Shown piece after piece: positions 36,344-48,101 of a DNA stretch of 64,000 bases. The stretch's first letter is position 1. Every line of letters starts with the position of its first letter. A model generated the notes under the pieces. That model saw only the letters and a program-made list of their open reading frames with translations. It ran no database searches and was not told where the DNA came from. The DNA is from Stenopsyche tienmushanensis (Eukaryota > Arthropoda > Insecta > Trichoptera > Stenopsychidae): the NCBI GenBank assembly GCA_008973525.1, contig WACJ01000517.1:1674001-1738000 (forward strand). Reading direction: 5' to 3'. A program made the position numbers and the translations under genes.

Positions 36344-38028
36344 GTCATGATGAAATATGACTAATTTTTGTTGACCAAATTTTAACGTTTTTCCTGAAAT
36401 TTCCAATTATTTTTTTCTAACTGATGCGATTCCTTTATGACCGACTTATTTAGTTTGAATAATTGAATATGGACGAATTTTTGCACATCTCACACAACAT
36501 ACAACCTTTCTCAGAGTTAAACCAGGATTAGGGGTTGAAATGGGCGTGACAGATAGCTACTGTTTTTTTCCGTTTTAAGTTGACACAAACTATCCATTCT
36601 TCTTATCTCTTATCTTTAATCACATTTTGATTAAAAAATATGGATTTACGTATTGATCGATTGTAATCATCCGCTGTAGACAATTGATGCTATGACATTT
36701 TTTAATTATATTATGCATTATAGTTCATAGAGCTTTAAAATTCTATCATCATTCTTCTAATTCAGACTGCAGCAGGGCAACTACCTTATTTGAAATGCAC
36801 CCCCTTAAGCGACAGTTATTCCAAGAAGGATAGGGTGATATTTTCATTATATTTTAAGTCCAACTTAGAAAATGTAAATAAAAGTCTAATTAAATATATT
36901 GTGGAAGTGCATTTATGTCAAGTTCAATAAAGATGACATTTTCATAAGCTGATTAATCACGGAGGGTATTTAAAGTCTAGTGACATCGTCACAAGTTGGT
37001 CATAATTGACGTCGTTCTAAATCAATGAAGATCATATTGAAGATTGAAGTCATCCAATCATCCTTGGGTTATTATCCTTATCATTGTATCGGGATGATTC
37101 AATGTACAACGATTTGATCCATTATCCATTGTCAACTATCAATGAAATGGACCGTGAATCAACATGTGTTGTATTAAGTGTATTATGTATGAAGATTATT
37201 ATTATGTGCAACGAAACAAATAGAGCTCAAAATTAATGAATTAAATATTATTTTACTCTTACAAAACATTAAAAAAAACATCATTTCTTTCATCCTCTTT
37301 TAAGCGAGCCTCGCTCGGGACTTAATCTCTCCAGTTATGAGTATGCCAATCAACTTATTATTTCACATCAGACACATATTCATGAATCGAAAGTATTTAT
37401 TTTATCGTCAAATACAAAGTTGAGGACATCCATTCAGAATATTATATAAATACCATACTGAGCTATTCTTTTATTGCCTACACGAGGTAAAACATGTTGT
37501 TTTCAATTTGATTCGTTATCGTATACGAGGTTATAAAAGTATACTACTTTACCGATGGCCATGTTTGTCATATTATACGAGAAAGAATTTATTTGCAAGC
37601 ATTTATATACTTTGTATTTAATACACAAGGGAAGTGCTTGGCGTACATCCAATCCTTATATTGGTCGGACGTATAAGCTACAGTAGTTCAGGTAGTATAA
37701 GACAGAATAAAATGCACTCTAAAAGACGATGTTTTCTCTATAAAATGTATTTCTGTAGATGGTGATTTGGTAAATGGATGTTTATATGCAGACCCGAGGA
37801 TGGATAACCATTATAGCTATGTCGTCTAATCCATAAGTATATGCTATTTATTTAACACTTATATTGCGATGTTTTTACTAGTCAACGCTCATTTTGAAAG
37901 ACTAGCTATGTGAATATGTCTAAAAGTATAGTTCTTCAATTGGGCAGATAATTTTAATTTTACCTAGTGTTGTAAGACTCGATTAAATACTTTAATAATC
38001 GCTGAAATGTGTCACAATTTATTATCAA
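36344..38028. other. Probable receptor intron; short repeat near 36770
   Basis: AT-rich sequence without gene. CAACTACCTTATTTGAAATGC at 36778 recurs, diverged, near 50057 and 62700. No exon was recognised. Confidence 0.4.
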
Positions 38029-38259
38029 CTTTTTGCGGTCCTATGTCGAATCTGATTCGACATTGATTTCATTCCGGTGGGTCCTTTGTCGACTCTTGTC
38101 GCGCGCTCTCGTGAATATATCCGATTATACTTATAATATTTTTTCGTAATTATATAATATTTTTTGCGAAACTAACGGATATACAAAATTATTTTTTTCT
38201 TAAAAATGTTTTAAATATTTAGGGACCTACTGGAACTTTTTTTTTAGGACCGCAAAGGG
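38029..38259. mobile_element. piggyBac-like MITE (231 bp, TIR CCCTTTGCGGTCCTA)
   Basis: The right end reads TAGGACCGCAAAGGG followed by TTAA (38260-38263); the left end CTTTTTGCGGTCCTA is its inverse with two changes and follows TCAA (a decayed TTAA). TTAA targets and CCC-starting ends are the piggyBac hallmark. The interior is non-coding. Confidence 0.85.
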
Positions 38260-38479
38260 TTAAGAATGCCTTGATTGATTTATCATTGAGAATGCTCCAG
38301 AACAGTGCACAAGGTGTTACATAAAACGATCAAGATGAAAAAAATATTACTCTTCAGAGTGATAAGAATGATGCTTGTATCTTAGCTACTAAAATGAATT
38401 CATCTTCATGGAAAATTTGTTATCATATGTCAAAAAAGTTATTAATTTCATATGAGCTCGAGGCTTAAATCAGCGAAAG

Positions 38480-39015
38480 TGAATTAGCCTTTTTTATGCG
38501 GTAGATGCGTTCTGCGGAAAATCGCACAATAAAGCTATGACTTACATAGTAAAAGTGAAGATGCGTTCCATGGATTTTAAAAACCGCATAACTTCGAAGT
38601 AGCCTATATAAAATATATCAAAAATCGCATAAAAAAAGTTAATAAAATAAAACAGGAAAACAATAAGGCAATTAAGAAATAACATTTTTGGTAACATTCA
38701 AAGGACGTGTTGCATCATTGATAAAATCTTAAGGATGTCTGAGATCTGGCATCTCAAATGCCAGACATCCACTAGAGAAATACTAATTATTTAATTACAA
38801 AATATCATCCCTGTATAATAATTTTCGTTGCGATTTTCGATATGACTCAAAATCTCTCTCTTCTTTCCTATTTTATCCAAAATATCTCGATTTGTACTCT
38901 TTATGAAATTAAAAGAAAAGAAAAAATTGCTTTAAAAAAAGCCGCATAACTTCGAAATCGCACAAAAAAGTCGCACAAAAAGAGGTTTTTTGAAAAAGAG
39001 TGTATTTTGATCTAA
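38480..39015. repeat. Degenerate repeat with CCGCATAACTTCGAA motif
   Basis: CCGCATAACTTCGAA occurs at 38583 and 38942, accompanied by repeated TCGCACAA / TCGCATAAAA words at 38521, 38622, 38957 and 38971; weaker echoes (CCGCGTAATTC, CCGCGTAATAG) occur at 39349 and 39486. The surroundings are AT-rich. The class is unknown. Confidence 0.5.
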
Positions 39016-40689
39016 TTTATTATATCGAGGTACGTTAGTTATCTTGTTATAAGATTCTCAAACAATTTTGGGATTTGAAAGAAGAAATTTGTCAGTTTTA
39101 ACCTGAAATAAAATTTACAGACTTTAATTCTTTGGGTGACAAATTTTCTCTGTTTACTTCGATTTTTTCAATAAATGTAGAACTAGTATCTAATCATATA
39201 AGTCTCCAGCCAGATCCAGCATAAACGATGCTTACCTTGGGTCAGTTTTGCAAGTGGAAATATAGTAGCAGAGAAGAGATGCTAAGTGTCAGGAAGAAAA
39301 CATTAAGTTGTCCTTTTTTATTTCGGTACCAGTGGCGAGCTTTGGTACCGCGTAATTCAAGGGATCTAAGAAAGTGCCCAAAGAATATGTTCATCCTTCG
39401 AAATACACGATATCCTTTTATGCGGCATGTAGAAATCGTGGTTGAAATACTATTAATTGAAAATTAGGTCTTTTCTGTTCCTTGATGCCGCGTAATAGTT
39501 AAATCGTAATAGGAAACCGCACTTATTGAGGGTCGAAGAATGTGGGTCCAGATTTATATATGAAAATAAACTACATTTGTTGAAAAGCTAAAATTTAAAT
39601 TTGGTTCATCTTAGCCTTTGAGTTTGACACCTTTTTTTGATATGATTGAATGGACATTAAGAGTTTCAATTTTCGTGACGCTCAAGCCAATTTGCCCTAC
39701 TGCGCTTATTCTATTTTCAGTACAATATGTTGTTTTAAATACTTATTAACACAGTGCTCAGCATTGTGATTTACTTATTAACAGCATCGTCCATTATTCA
39801 GATGTCGTGGGTTTTACCAGCGCACTGAAACATTTTCCAGCTTAAAAAGGTAGAATGCGAATGTAGTAAGTACCGCATTGTAGAATTGGGAGAGAAAAAC
39901 ACTTTCGCACCAATTCAACAGCAATAAAAAAAGTTTCGGCAAGGGTCCGAGAATTTTGGCACAGTATGTACATAGGCCTAAATACATAGGATTATCTGTT
40001 GTGCACGTATTTTTCCATAGATTAAAGTATGCGCAGAGGATGCCAGCTGTTCCCACACATAATTGGCGCGGAGGCTCGCGTGCCAATGATCGGATAAGTG
40101 GCCCCACGTTGGCCACTTCTGCACACCGGCCGGTTCTGCTTTATTAGAGCGCATTGCAGATGACTACAAGCACATTACAGAGACTTGAGCTCAGCACAAC
40201 CGGAGAACTGTGTCATGTACTCAGACTTGCGAACGGATTTAAAGTCTCGACACTCCTCGACAATCTGAGACCTTTCTGCACGTCTCTGCCTTCTTATATG
40301 AATATTTAGGCCCTGATTCTTACAAATGTTTCATGCGCTTATGGCTTTTGTTGAACGTTCTTTGAAGTCGTTTTATATTTAATTACACATTAATGACGTT
40401 AACTGGAGCTCGAAGTAGTAACTATCGTGGGAGTGGCAGAGCGCTCGTAAATTTTCACGAGCATGTCTTGCTTTACGCGGAAGGTTAATTGTGGATGATT
40501 CGCGTTCAACAAATGCTATAACTAGTCCATTTATTTATATATCCATATTGAATATTAAAACTATTTTATTACATTAGAATATATTGAAAAAAAATGTCCG
40601 CCTTATAAATACCATGCGCACAAATCTGTGCGTTTCATCACTTCAACTTTCTACATACAAAAAATACGTTAAACTTTATTTTCACTTCA
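39016..40689. other. Probable receptor intron; no gene
   Basis: Mixed composition; 39940-40300 is GC-balanced and unique-looking. The 100-codon minus frame at 39814-40116 resembles nothing. No splice-bounded exon was recognised. Confidence 0.4.
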
Positions 40690-40935
40690 TCATTATCATG
40701 GTACAGAACTAGGGCTTCTTCGATATCTATTCACAGGAAGAGGTCTGTATCATACATTCAAGTCCTCATTCGCTCGATATTGAAGGTAGTATGACTTTTG
40801 AGTTTCATTTAGAACGCTCACCCAGCAGGTCCAAAGAGTCCAGTCCCCCCATTCTTCATGAAAGGGCTGCTACGCTAGGGTGAAGTCTTAAATGACACCA
40901 AAGTGCATCTCGGATTCGCTCCTACGTTCCGTTCT
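40690..40935. repeat. Dispersed repeat family A, copy 4
   Basis: Shares CATTCGCTCGATATT(A/G)AAGGTAG, GCTAGGGTGAAG, AAGTGCATCTCGGATTCGCT and other words with 10290-10600. It runs directly into the family B segment. Confidence 0.6.
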
Positions 40936-41245
40936 GTTCTCGGACCGCCATGTAGCCAGACGGATGCTTGGGAGGGGGGGGGGGGCGTCGAACAGAAAGA
41001 CTCTTTTCTTACATAACCTCTTTATTAAACACGAGAGAGATCTGGCTGCTAGAAGGACGTCCTCCCGCAGCCAAGGCTAACCGACGACTCCCACTTTTTG
41101 CGTGTTACTACCGAATCGGCAGCGTTGCATGCGTAAGAAGTGATCGGTGTCGTTCCTCCAAACGCAATGTGAACGCAACACCACATATGATGGCGCTGTT
41201 ATATTAACACACTGCGCCTAAAGAGAGACGAAAGATGTCGCCGTT
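40936..41245. repeat. Repeat family B, copy 2
   Basis: Matches 19930-20205: GCGTCGAACAGAAAGACTC, GAGAGATCTGGCTGC, GCAGCCAAGGCTAACCGACG, GATGGCGCTGTTA and AGATGTCGC. A run of 12 G (40974-40985) interrupts the start. A further piece in reverse orientation is at 52895-53035. Confidence 0.65.
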
Positions 41246-41537
41246 TACTCTTTAAGTAGTGAACTAATTTAAAATCATCATAAACTTAGATATTATATTT
41301 GTATGTCCGCCGCTTATCGTCCGTACAAATCCATTTATCTGTCAGGACCGTCGCAGCGTATATGAAGCTTGTACATAAATAAATAAACACTGTCGATAGC
41401 ACACAATATTCGGTTATTTCTATAAGTAAACATAAATAATACAATTGAAATCGAAGGAGGATTCGAAGGCTCACTGATTTGAGTCCTGCAACTAAAGCAG
41501 TAGTCTTATGCATGTAACATATTAATCAAAGGGTTAA
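41246..41537 (+). mobile_element. piggyBac-like MITE family C copy
   Basis: Left end TTTACTCTTTAAGTAGTGAA; right end ATCAAAGGG followed by TTAA (41534-41537). The interior landmarks TTTGTATGTCCGCC, GTACAAATCCA, CTGTCAGGACCG, AATAAATAAACACTGTCGAT and AGCACACAATATTCG recur in all copies. It has no coding capacity. Confidence 0.8.
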
Positions 41538-42229
41538 GAATCAAAACTTTTGGTCCTTAAAATAACAAAAAAAATACTGTTTGTTATAAATTAAGGACTC
41601 TATCAGCGGCAAAGTATTAGAAGACTTCGCTTAATGATGAATGTGCATGCGAAAAACGTGACCCACTAAAAACAAGGGCTCTTTCAGGCAAGCTGAAATA
41701 TTTGTGCAATTGCAAATGCATACAAATTATTTATGTAGAAATATATGTGAATTTATATTTTAACTGTCGTTAGTGACTCGAAAAATATTTTTCCGTACAT
41801 GTTTTGATTCTCTAGAACCAGTCGATAACTTTTATTTTAATTAATTAATGGTTTTTATATAGGACTTTGTTCATTGTAGCATTTTGTAAGACTACAATCA
41901 ACTCTTCTGTAGTGTCGAGACAGGGACCACGCTATAGAAAGTGTTTAGTTTGTTAACAAGCGCAAGTGATCAACACGTACAATGGAGTATTGATCTTATA
42001 TATTTTGCCCGTTGCTTACGTAAAAGACGCCGCAAACGTTATAGGAAAAACTCTATAAAAATGGACTCTATAGGAGTTAATTGCAATTAATTTGATGTCA
42101 ATATTCAAACATGCAATCAACAGGTCATCTGTCTATGTATGATTTTTTCCCCCTGAAAATTGAAGGGCGACTGAAAATTATTGAAAAAATATAAGTCTGA
42201 AAATGTAATGCTGAAAGTGAGTTTTCAGT
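41538..42229. other. Probable receptor intron; no gene
   Basis: AT-rich sequence, nothing recognised. Confidence 0.4.
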
Positions 42230-42680
42230 TCACTAACCCTATTAACATGTGCATATCCGGTGCCATTATTGGGGTATCGGTTTACCGGAAGTGCATCGCT
42301 GTGCGATTCCGCACTCGACTGGCGGACGTACGAACCAAATCCATTCGGATATTGTCCGGTCCATTGTGTCCGGCCAAAATGAGATTATCGGATATTGTAT
42401 GTAAAACCGATAATTAAGTCGCACAAGTGAAACGATTATTATATTTAATACCCCGTGTAAACAATTTCGGGGCCCCGGAGTAGCGCGATTTAATTTCGCA
42501 GGGTCTCCGAGCCGGCGCAGGACATTGCGACCAGAGGATACATTAACACGACATTAAATTATCCGATAATTGCACGTACGGAAATTTCATTGAACAGGAT
42601 CGGATAAAAACGGATACGGCTATGATAACGATGTTCATTAATTTTATGCTTTTTTCCCATTCCCGATACAAGCGCGTAAA
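42230..42680. other. Balanced-composition unique island (candidate regulatory element)
   Basis: GC-balanced sequence with recurring CGGATAT, CCGATAA/TTATCGG and ATTTAATTTCGC words, flanked by AT-rich DNA. It does not match any repeat in the window and has no convincing coding frame. It fits the look of conserved intronic elements of insect ion-channel genes, an inference only. Confidence 0.4.
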
Positions 42681-42949
42681 CACATTAAACTTCGCCTCAA
42701 AGTCCTTCGGGACGAATCAATACATGCCAGTCCTTGGGTCCTATATATTGATAAGATATTAAGTTTTAGTGCTACGGTACTTTGTCAAATCTAAAGCATG
42801 TAGAACATGTTGAAGAACATAAAAATATTTCCGGGATTTAATCGTCAACTCCCCTCTATGAATAAATTAACGTAAGATTTTAAAAAAAAAATAAAACATG
42901 CTTTTGTAGTTTGGATAAGTATATGATAGACGATAGACAGCGACTAGCT

Positions 42950-43670
42950 GGATTGGGGTATCATAAATGTGCGATCCCATTTCCTGCGCTGCTGTATCGT
43001 CTGTTCCGGGTTACCCAGGACTAGCCACACAGAGAGTGTCTTCCACTGATCTTTTAACCCCATAAGAAACTTTACGCGCAGAGGGTCCAGGCGCCCACCT
43101 CTTTTACTCCGCGCCCTCCAGAGGAGGCGAGAAAATCGGCTTCAGACTATTGCAACCGAGGGTGTGGTGGAGGAGGAAGGACAAAGGTTAAAGCTAAAGT
43201 TCAAGGAAATACTACCGCGAGTTCACTGCCACCGCGAGTCCAACCTCAGTTTGAAGAAGGCTGCAGCAGATGACGGACTGTCCTTCCCCATGGTACTCGT
43301 ATCGATTCGGTAATTTGTAGTAGCTAGCCACGGAGGCGAGTCACCGTTTGAATAACCTAAAACTGTTCTCTCCTTTATGCTTAGGCTGTTGAGAATAGTG
43401 ATAAGCCTTTGACACAGTCTCCACCGATTACTGTAATTGACTGTTCCACACACTCTTTTATGGGTTACCTGCATACCCAACTCGTGTTAGCTGGGCTACC
43501 CCAACTGCGTTTGATGAGCAAACCGACAAGGTTACTTTTGTGTACCTCTACTCCACATCATTACCCCAGGGGTTCAACCGTTGCCCACGGGCATAGAGTT
43601 GGCTCCCACCTAGGGTTTAATGGGTGGGCATCGTGGAGTCTAACACCCACTCGGATAGGATAAGGACAGT
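42950..43670. repeat. GC-richer tract, probable unclassified repeat
   Basis: About 700 bp notably GC-richer than its flanks, with the texture of inserted retroelement UTR (CAGAGGGTCCAGGCGCCCACC, TTACCCCAGGGGTTCAACCG). Minus and plus open frames (43223-43480, 43409-43663) overlap each other and match nothing. No boundaries or terminal repeats were found. Confidence 0.35.
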
Positions 43671-43816
43671 GATTTCTAATTAAGGTTGAATTGTTTTCAT
43701 ATAATATTGACTTATAACATTTCATTAGTATTTCTTTTTATTTTGCCCCAAGTGTTTCGGCATTTTTTCCAAAATATTGATTATATTTCAAAAATATTTC
43801 GTGTATCTAAACTACG

Positions 43817-44030
43817 AGGGTCATCTAGAAAGTGAGTTTAGAAGCGCAACCTGGCGTGTAGGGGGATCCTAACGGTCAGTTTATTTGGTCCTGCTTGTTA
43901 GTCGACCAATTTGTTCAGTCACAGTAATTTCTTCCGATGGAGAGGTCGTCGCGCACTTCCACTACCTCTCATCCATGCAAGATCCGTGCACGCGACTTTT
44001 CAGAACAATACAACCACGAATATCCATCGG
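43817..44030. mobile_element. mariner-like element end fragment
   Basis: ACGAGGGTCATCTAGAAAGTGAGTTT resembles the terminal repeat of a second class of mariner-like elements (usual form GGGTCATCCGGAAAGTAAG). About 200 bp of untranslated-type sequence follows. It may belong with the transposase remnant at 44161. Confidence 0.5.
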
Positions 44031-44160
44031 AAGGGTTAATTTAACCGCTTAAAATATCGTGTGACTTATGTGAAAATTAATTCCGACAAATATAAAAAGT
44101 AGGAATGAAGGGTATATACTATATGATTTTAAAGTCATGTCATAATGTCACATTCAAATT

Positions 44161-44585
44161 ACGAGACGTATTCCGAAAGTAAGTGTACAAAACTTTTATA
44201 TTTGTTTAAAAAAGTGTATTTGAAAAATAATACAGAATATTGTTGATACACTTGTTAACTATTTTTCAATATATAATATAATAATTGCCACTCCGTTCAA
44301 TGAATCTGGTGGGCCGTGGCACAAGCTTCTTTATGCCCTCCTTGAAGAACTCTCCTGCCAGGTCCTTCTTTCATTTCAGAACCTTTTTCTGCATCTGGTC
44401 GTCGGTTGAAAATTTAATTGCACCCATGTGTTTTTTCAGGGAGGAAAAAGATGATAATCTGAAGGCGCGAAGTCAGGGGAATACTGGGGGGTGGTTCAAA
44501 ACATCCCAACCAAATAAGTCTATGAGCGTCTTGATGGTTAAGGCTGTATGAGGATGGAAGTTATCGTGCAACAAACACACTCTTC
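44161..44585 (-). mobile_element. mariner-like transposase C-terminal remnant
   Basis: The left end ACGAGACGTATTCCGAAAGTAAGTG is terminal-repeat-like. The minus strand reads LHDNFHPHTALTIKTLIDLF, GWDVLNHPP, LKKHMGAIKFSTDDQMQK and LAGEFFKEGIKKLVPR, i.e. the second catalytic Asp (HDN), a damaged third-Asp block and the C-terminus. Frameshifts and stops are present. Confidence 0.75.
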
Positions 44586-46739
44586 TTTTTGTTTTGAATG
44601 CTTCTTTTGAGTTTTTTCAGGGTCTTAACAATATTGTTGTGGATTGATGATCTTTCTTTGAGGCAGAAATTGACATTACAACGTGATTCTTCTCTACCAC
44701 TCAGTATAGGCCAACCCTTAAGAAACAAAAAACTACAGCCCGTTATTGTCATAGTAAACTTACTTTCGGGATATACCTCATATTTAAAATTTATGTCATA
44801 AAATTTTCTTATAAAGGAAAATAAGACGCTAAAAGGAGTTGTTTGAATGCATGGTAGCGTTTTATAAAGAATTTTCTGTTTTAATACATATTTAAAATGA
44901 AGCATCTTAATTGAGAAAGCGTTTTTGTAAATATCCACTGGGTATCTTGTAGAAATCCCTTCTGAAAAAATATGCCTGAAAGCTGGAAGGCTTGATTTTA
45001 ATTGATAGAAAATTCAAAGAATTTGAATAGCTGAGGATACTGGCATCTCAGTAGGAGCAATTTAGGGAATTATTCATTAAAAACCTGGATGTTTCTAAGA
45101 TAAAGATAAGTTTGTTCCCTATTATGTTGACTCAATTTTAAAAGGACACTTGATAAAATGCTGCCAAAAATCTTGGCGATGCTCAAGCAAAACTCAAGGA
45201 TGACAAGAAAATCTTTGGGTCTATCACGAAAATCTTGAGTCCAGATTGATGTTCATGTAATAGGAATATAAGCCGCCCTTTATCCTTTGTGTAGACTGTT
45301 TTCATTGAACGATAAAGGACCTCTTTTTTCATCGGATAATAAAGCAGTTAGAATTTATGCTATAGAAGACTACCAAAACAGAAGAGATTTATGCATACGA
45401 AATTACTTCTTTGTGAGAGGCTATCTTATTGAAAAGGCGAGGAGTGTTCAAATATTTGCACATGTCTGCAAAGTTTAGGCTGCCCTTTATTGACGTGGTT
45501 CCAATAAATAAACTCTTCACCATACAATCCAGATTTAATATTCTAAAAATAAATCTAAGGTGGGGACGCTTTTGGAAATCTGAAAAATGATGAAAGCAGT
45601 TGGACTGTATCAATAATTATCAATGATAAATTAAATATAAGTAACAAGAGATTAATATGGCATGGTTAACATCCAAATCAGAATCATAACTTTGTCAATT
45701 TCACGGTAAAAAACCCTTAGTTTGTGATTGGATAACATGATCATGATTAAATTTTACTGACTCTCGTCACAAATAGGATATACTAAAATAAATCCAATAA
45801 GCATTCGTTTATACACTAATGAAAAGAAGTGAATCTCATCAACAGGAACAGCATTAAGGGTATCGATGTTGGGCCAGTAAATTACCGGATCATTTCATTG
45901 GTATCGACTGAATAAGATTACACGGGATCACATTGATCCCTTGCCGCTAATTAAGACTTAATCCGTCGCTGAAAATGTTATTTTACAAAGCTGGAAACTT
46001 CCACTTTAAGAAGATATCCATTGGACAAAGTCCTGGCCTGGTGCTCATAAAATAAATTGGCATTCTTTGCAAATGGGGGGGGGGGGGGGGTTTACGTTGT
46101 TTGATCGCAATAAAATATATATCACATACCTATACGTAAACGAATTTCGTTATAAATACAATAATAAATATAGGACATAATTTGAAAAAAATATATATTA
46201 ATGTTAAATAATTCATATTAACCCTTAGTGACCAATCTATTTTTTCTATTGCCTGTCGACGGTATTTTAACCAAAAAGATGAAGAATAAGAAAACGTGTA
46301 TAGTTATGGTTAATTCGATCAAAATTTAAATAATAGTAAATAGCATATAACCAAATAATGCCATTTAAAAAAAATATTATAAATTATTGTGAAAACTTGG
46401 AATCTACGTATTGCAAAAATTACTTTTCAAATACAGATTTCCGGGTGAGATTTATACGGAATATTTGATCAAAGTGATCCCTTATGAATGTATCCAATTT
46501 TTTAAATGTATTTTTTTGATGTAATTTAGAAAATACATTCGTAATAAATTCAAGCTAATATACCTTATATTTGCATGAAATAATCTTGGATGAATTTTTA
46601 TTTTCAAACTAGGTGCGAGCCACGGAATAGGGCACGTCCCCAAACAAAGAAATCCAGTGGTGTCAGGTTTGAAGACCATGTGAGCTACGGAATAGGGCCG
46701 CCAAAAAAATTAATTTAACACAATAAAAAATATTTTCTT
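44586..46739. other. Probable receptor intron; family D repeat and G tract
   Basis: 45250-45500 is the second copy of family D (TTACTTCTTTGTGAGAGGCTA, ACATGTCTGCAAAGTTTAG). A 16-base G run lies at 46075-46090. 46219-46235 reads TTAACCCTTAGTGACC, like one end of a piggyBac-type element. No gene was recognised. Confidence 0.4.
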
Positions 46740-46748
46740 AACTCTGAT

Positions 46749-47983
46749 ATTTCCCCCCGCAATGGAAAGTGGCTAAGATTATTCTAATCCCCAAGCCCGG
46801 CAAGGATATACATGACGTCAAATCATACAGACCCATCAGTTTACTCCCAATAATTTCCAAACTTTTTGAAAAACTACTACTGAAGAGACTCAAGCCATTG
46901 ATCGAGGAAAACAATCTAATACCCAATCATCAATTTGGATTTCGTCAACAACATGCGACTGTGGAACAAATACACAGGATCTTCAACAGAATACACAAGG
47001 ACTTAGAAGACAGAAAATATTGTTCGGCAGCATTCCTGGACGTAACTCAGGCTTTTGACAAAGTGTGGCATCCGGGATTGCTATATAAAATCGGAAAACA
47101 ACTGCCCACAAACTACTTTTCCATATTCAAATCATACCTGACCAGCAGAACATTCTACGTCAAATACGAAGATGAAGCCACCACGCTCCACGACATAAAA
47201 TCCGGCGTCCCACAAGGCAGCGTACTTGGCCCAGTTTTATATCTTATATACACAGCCGACATTCCGACAACGGACACCACGACAACGGCCACCTTCGCGG
47301 ACGACACAGCTCTTCTAACCTCGCACAACGACCCGGCAATAGCGTCTCAACTGCTCCAACATGACCTCAACAATATACAGAAATGGCTCAAGAAATGGCG
47401 TATAAAGGCCAATGAAAGTAAATCTACGCATGTCACTTTCACTAATAGACGAGAAACGTGTCCACCTGTCTCACTGAATGATTGCGCACTGCCACAGGCA
47501 GATGCAGTTAAATATCTCGGTATGCACCTAGACAGACGTCTAACATGGAAGACGCACATAAAAAAGAAGAAAAAGCAACTGGAAATCAAAATGAGAATGC
47601 TGTATTGGCTAATGGGCCGAAAATCGGAACTGTCCCTAATAAATAAAACACTAATATACAAAAGTATACTAAAACCAATCTGGACATATGGGATACAGCT
47701 CTGGGGAACCGCATCGAACTCCAATATAGAAATTCTCCAACGCTTTCAATCTAAAGTGCTACGTACCATAGGCAACATTCCATGGTACGTTACAAACGAA
47801 ACAATACACAGCATATTGAGCATACCAACAGTGAGGCAGGAGATCGAAAGCCATAGCCAGAAGTACAAAAGAAGGTTAAACACACACCCCAACCGCCTTG
47901 TTGAAGAGCTGATTAGCCAAAACTCCGGAACGCGCAGGCTGAAAAGATATTTGGTTCATGACCTGGACAAAAGATTCAAATGA
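46749..47983 (+). CDS. jockey-type reverse transcriptase (5'-truncated ORF2)
   Basis: The intact frame reads FPPQWKVAKIILIPKPGKD, SYRPISLLPIISKLFEKLLL, HQFGFRQQHATVEQ, FLDVTQAFDKVWH, SGVPQGSVLGPVLY and FADDTALLTSH (catalytic Asp pair), then the thumb region KYLGMHLDRRLTW and the C-terminal WTYGIQLWGTAS and LRTIGNIPWYVTN blocks. It copies element RNA into DNA at a nicked target. About 410 residues are present of an ORF2 that is usually near 900. The first in-frame start (GTG at 46769) is arbitrary because the gene is cut off. Jockey clade is inferred from these motifs. Confidence 0.92.
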
Positions 47984-48092
47984 ATGAACATTAGGTCCTC
48001 ATTAATGAATGGGGACCTACACGAGACAGAAACGTCATAATAAGAACTGAATGTCCCCCAAAGGATAGATTGTTCAAAAAAAAAAAAAAAAA
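46749..48092 (+). mobile_element. jockey-type LINE, recent 5'-truncated insertion
   Basis: Flanked by the 9-bp target duplication AACTCTGAT (46740-46748 and 48093-48101). It ends in a pure A tract (from 48076) after a short 3' UTR. The single frame is open from the left flank to the stop at 47983, without a break, which points to a recent insertion. Only the reverse transcriptase and C-terminal part of ORF2 is present; the gag-like ORF1 and endonuclease are missing, as expected of target-primed reverse transcription that stopped early. Confidence 0.95.
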
Positions 48093-48101
48093 AACTCTGA
48101 T

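Noticed and set aside
47347..47724. 125-codon minus-strand frame
   Set aside because: Shadow of the jockey reverse transcriptase on the plus strand.
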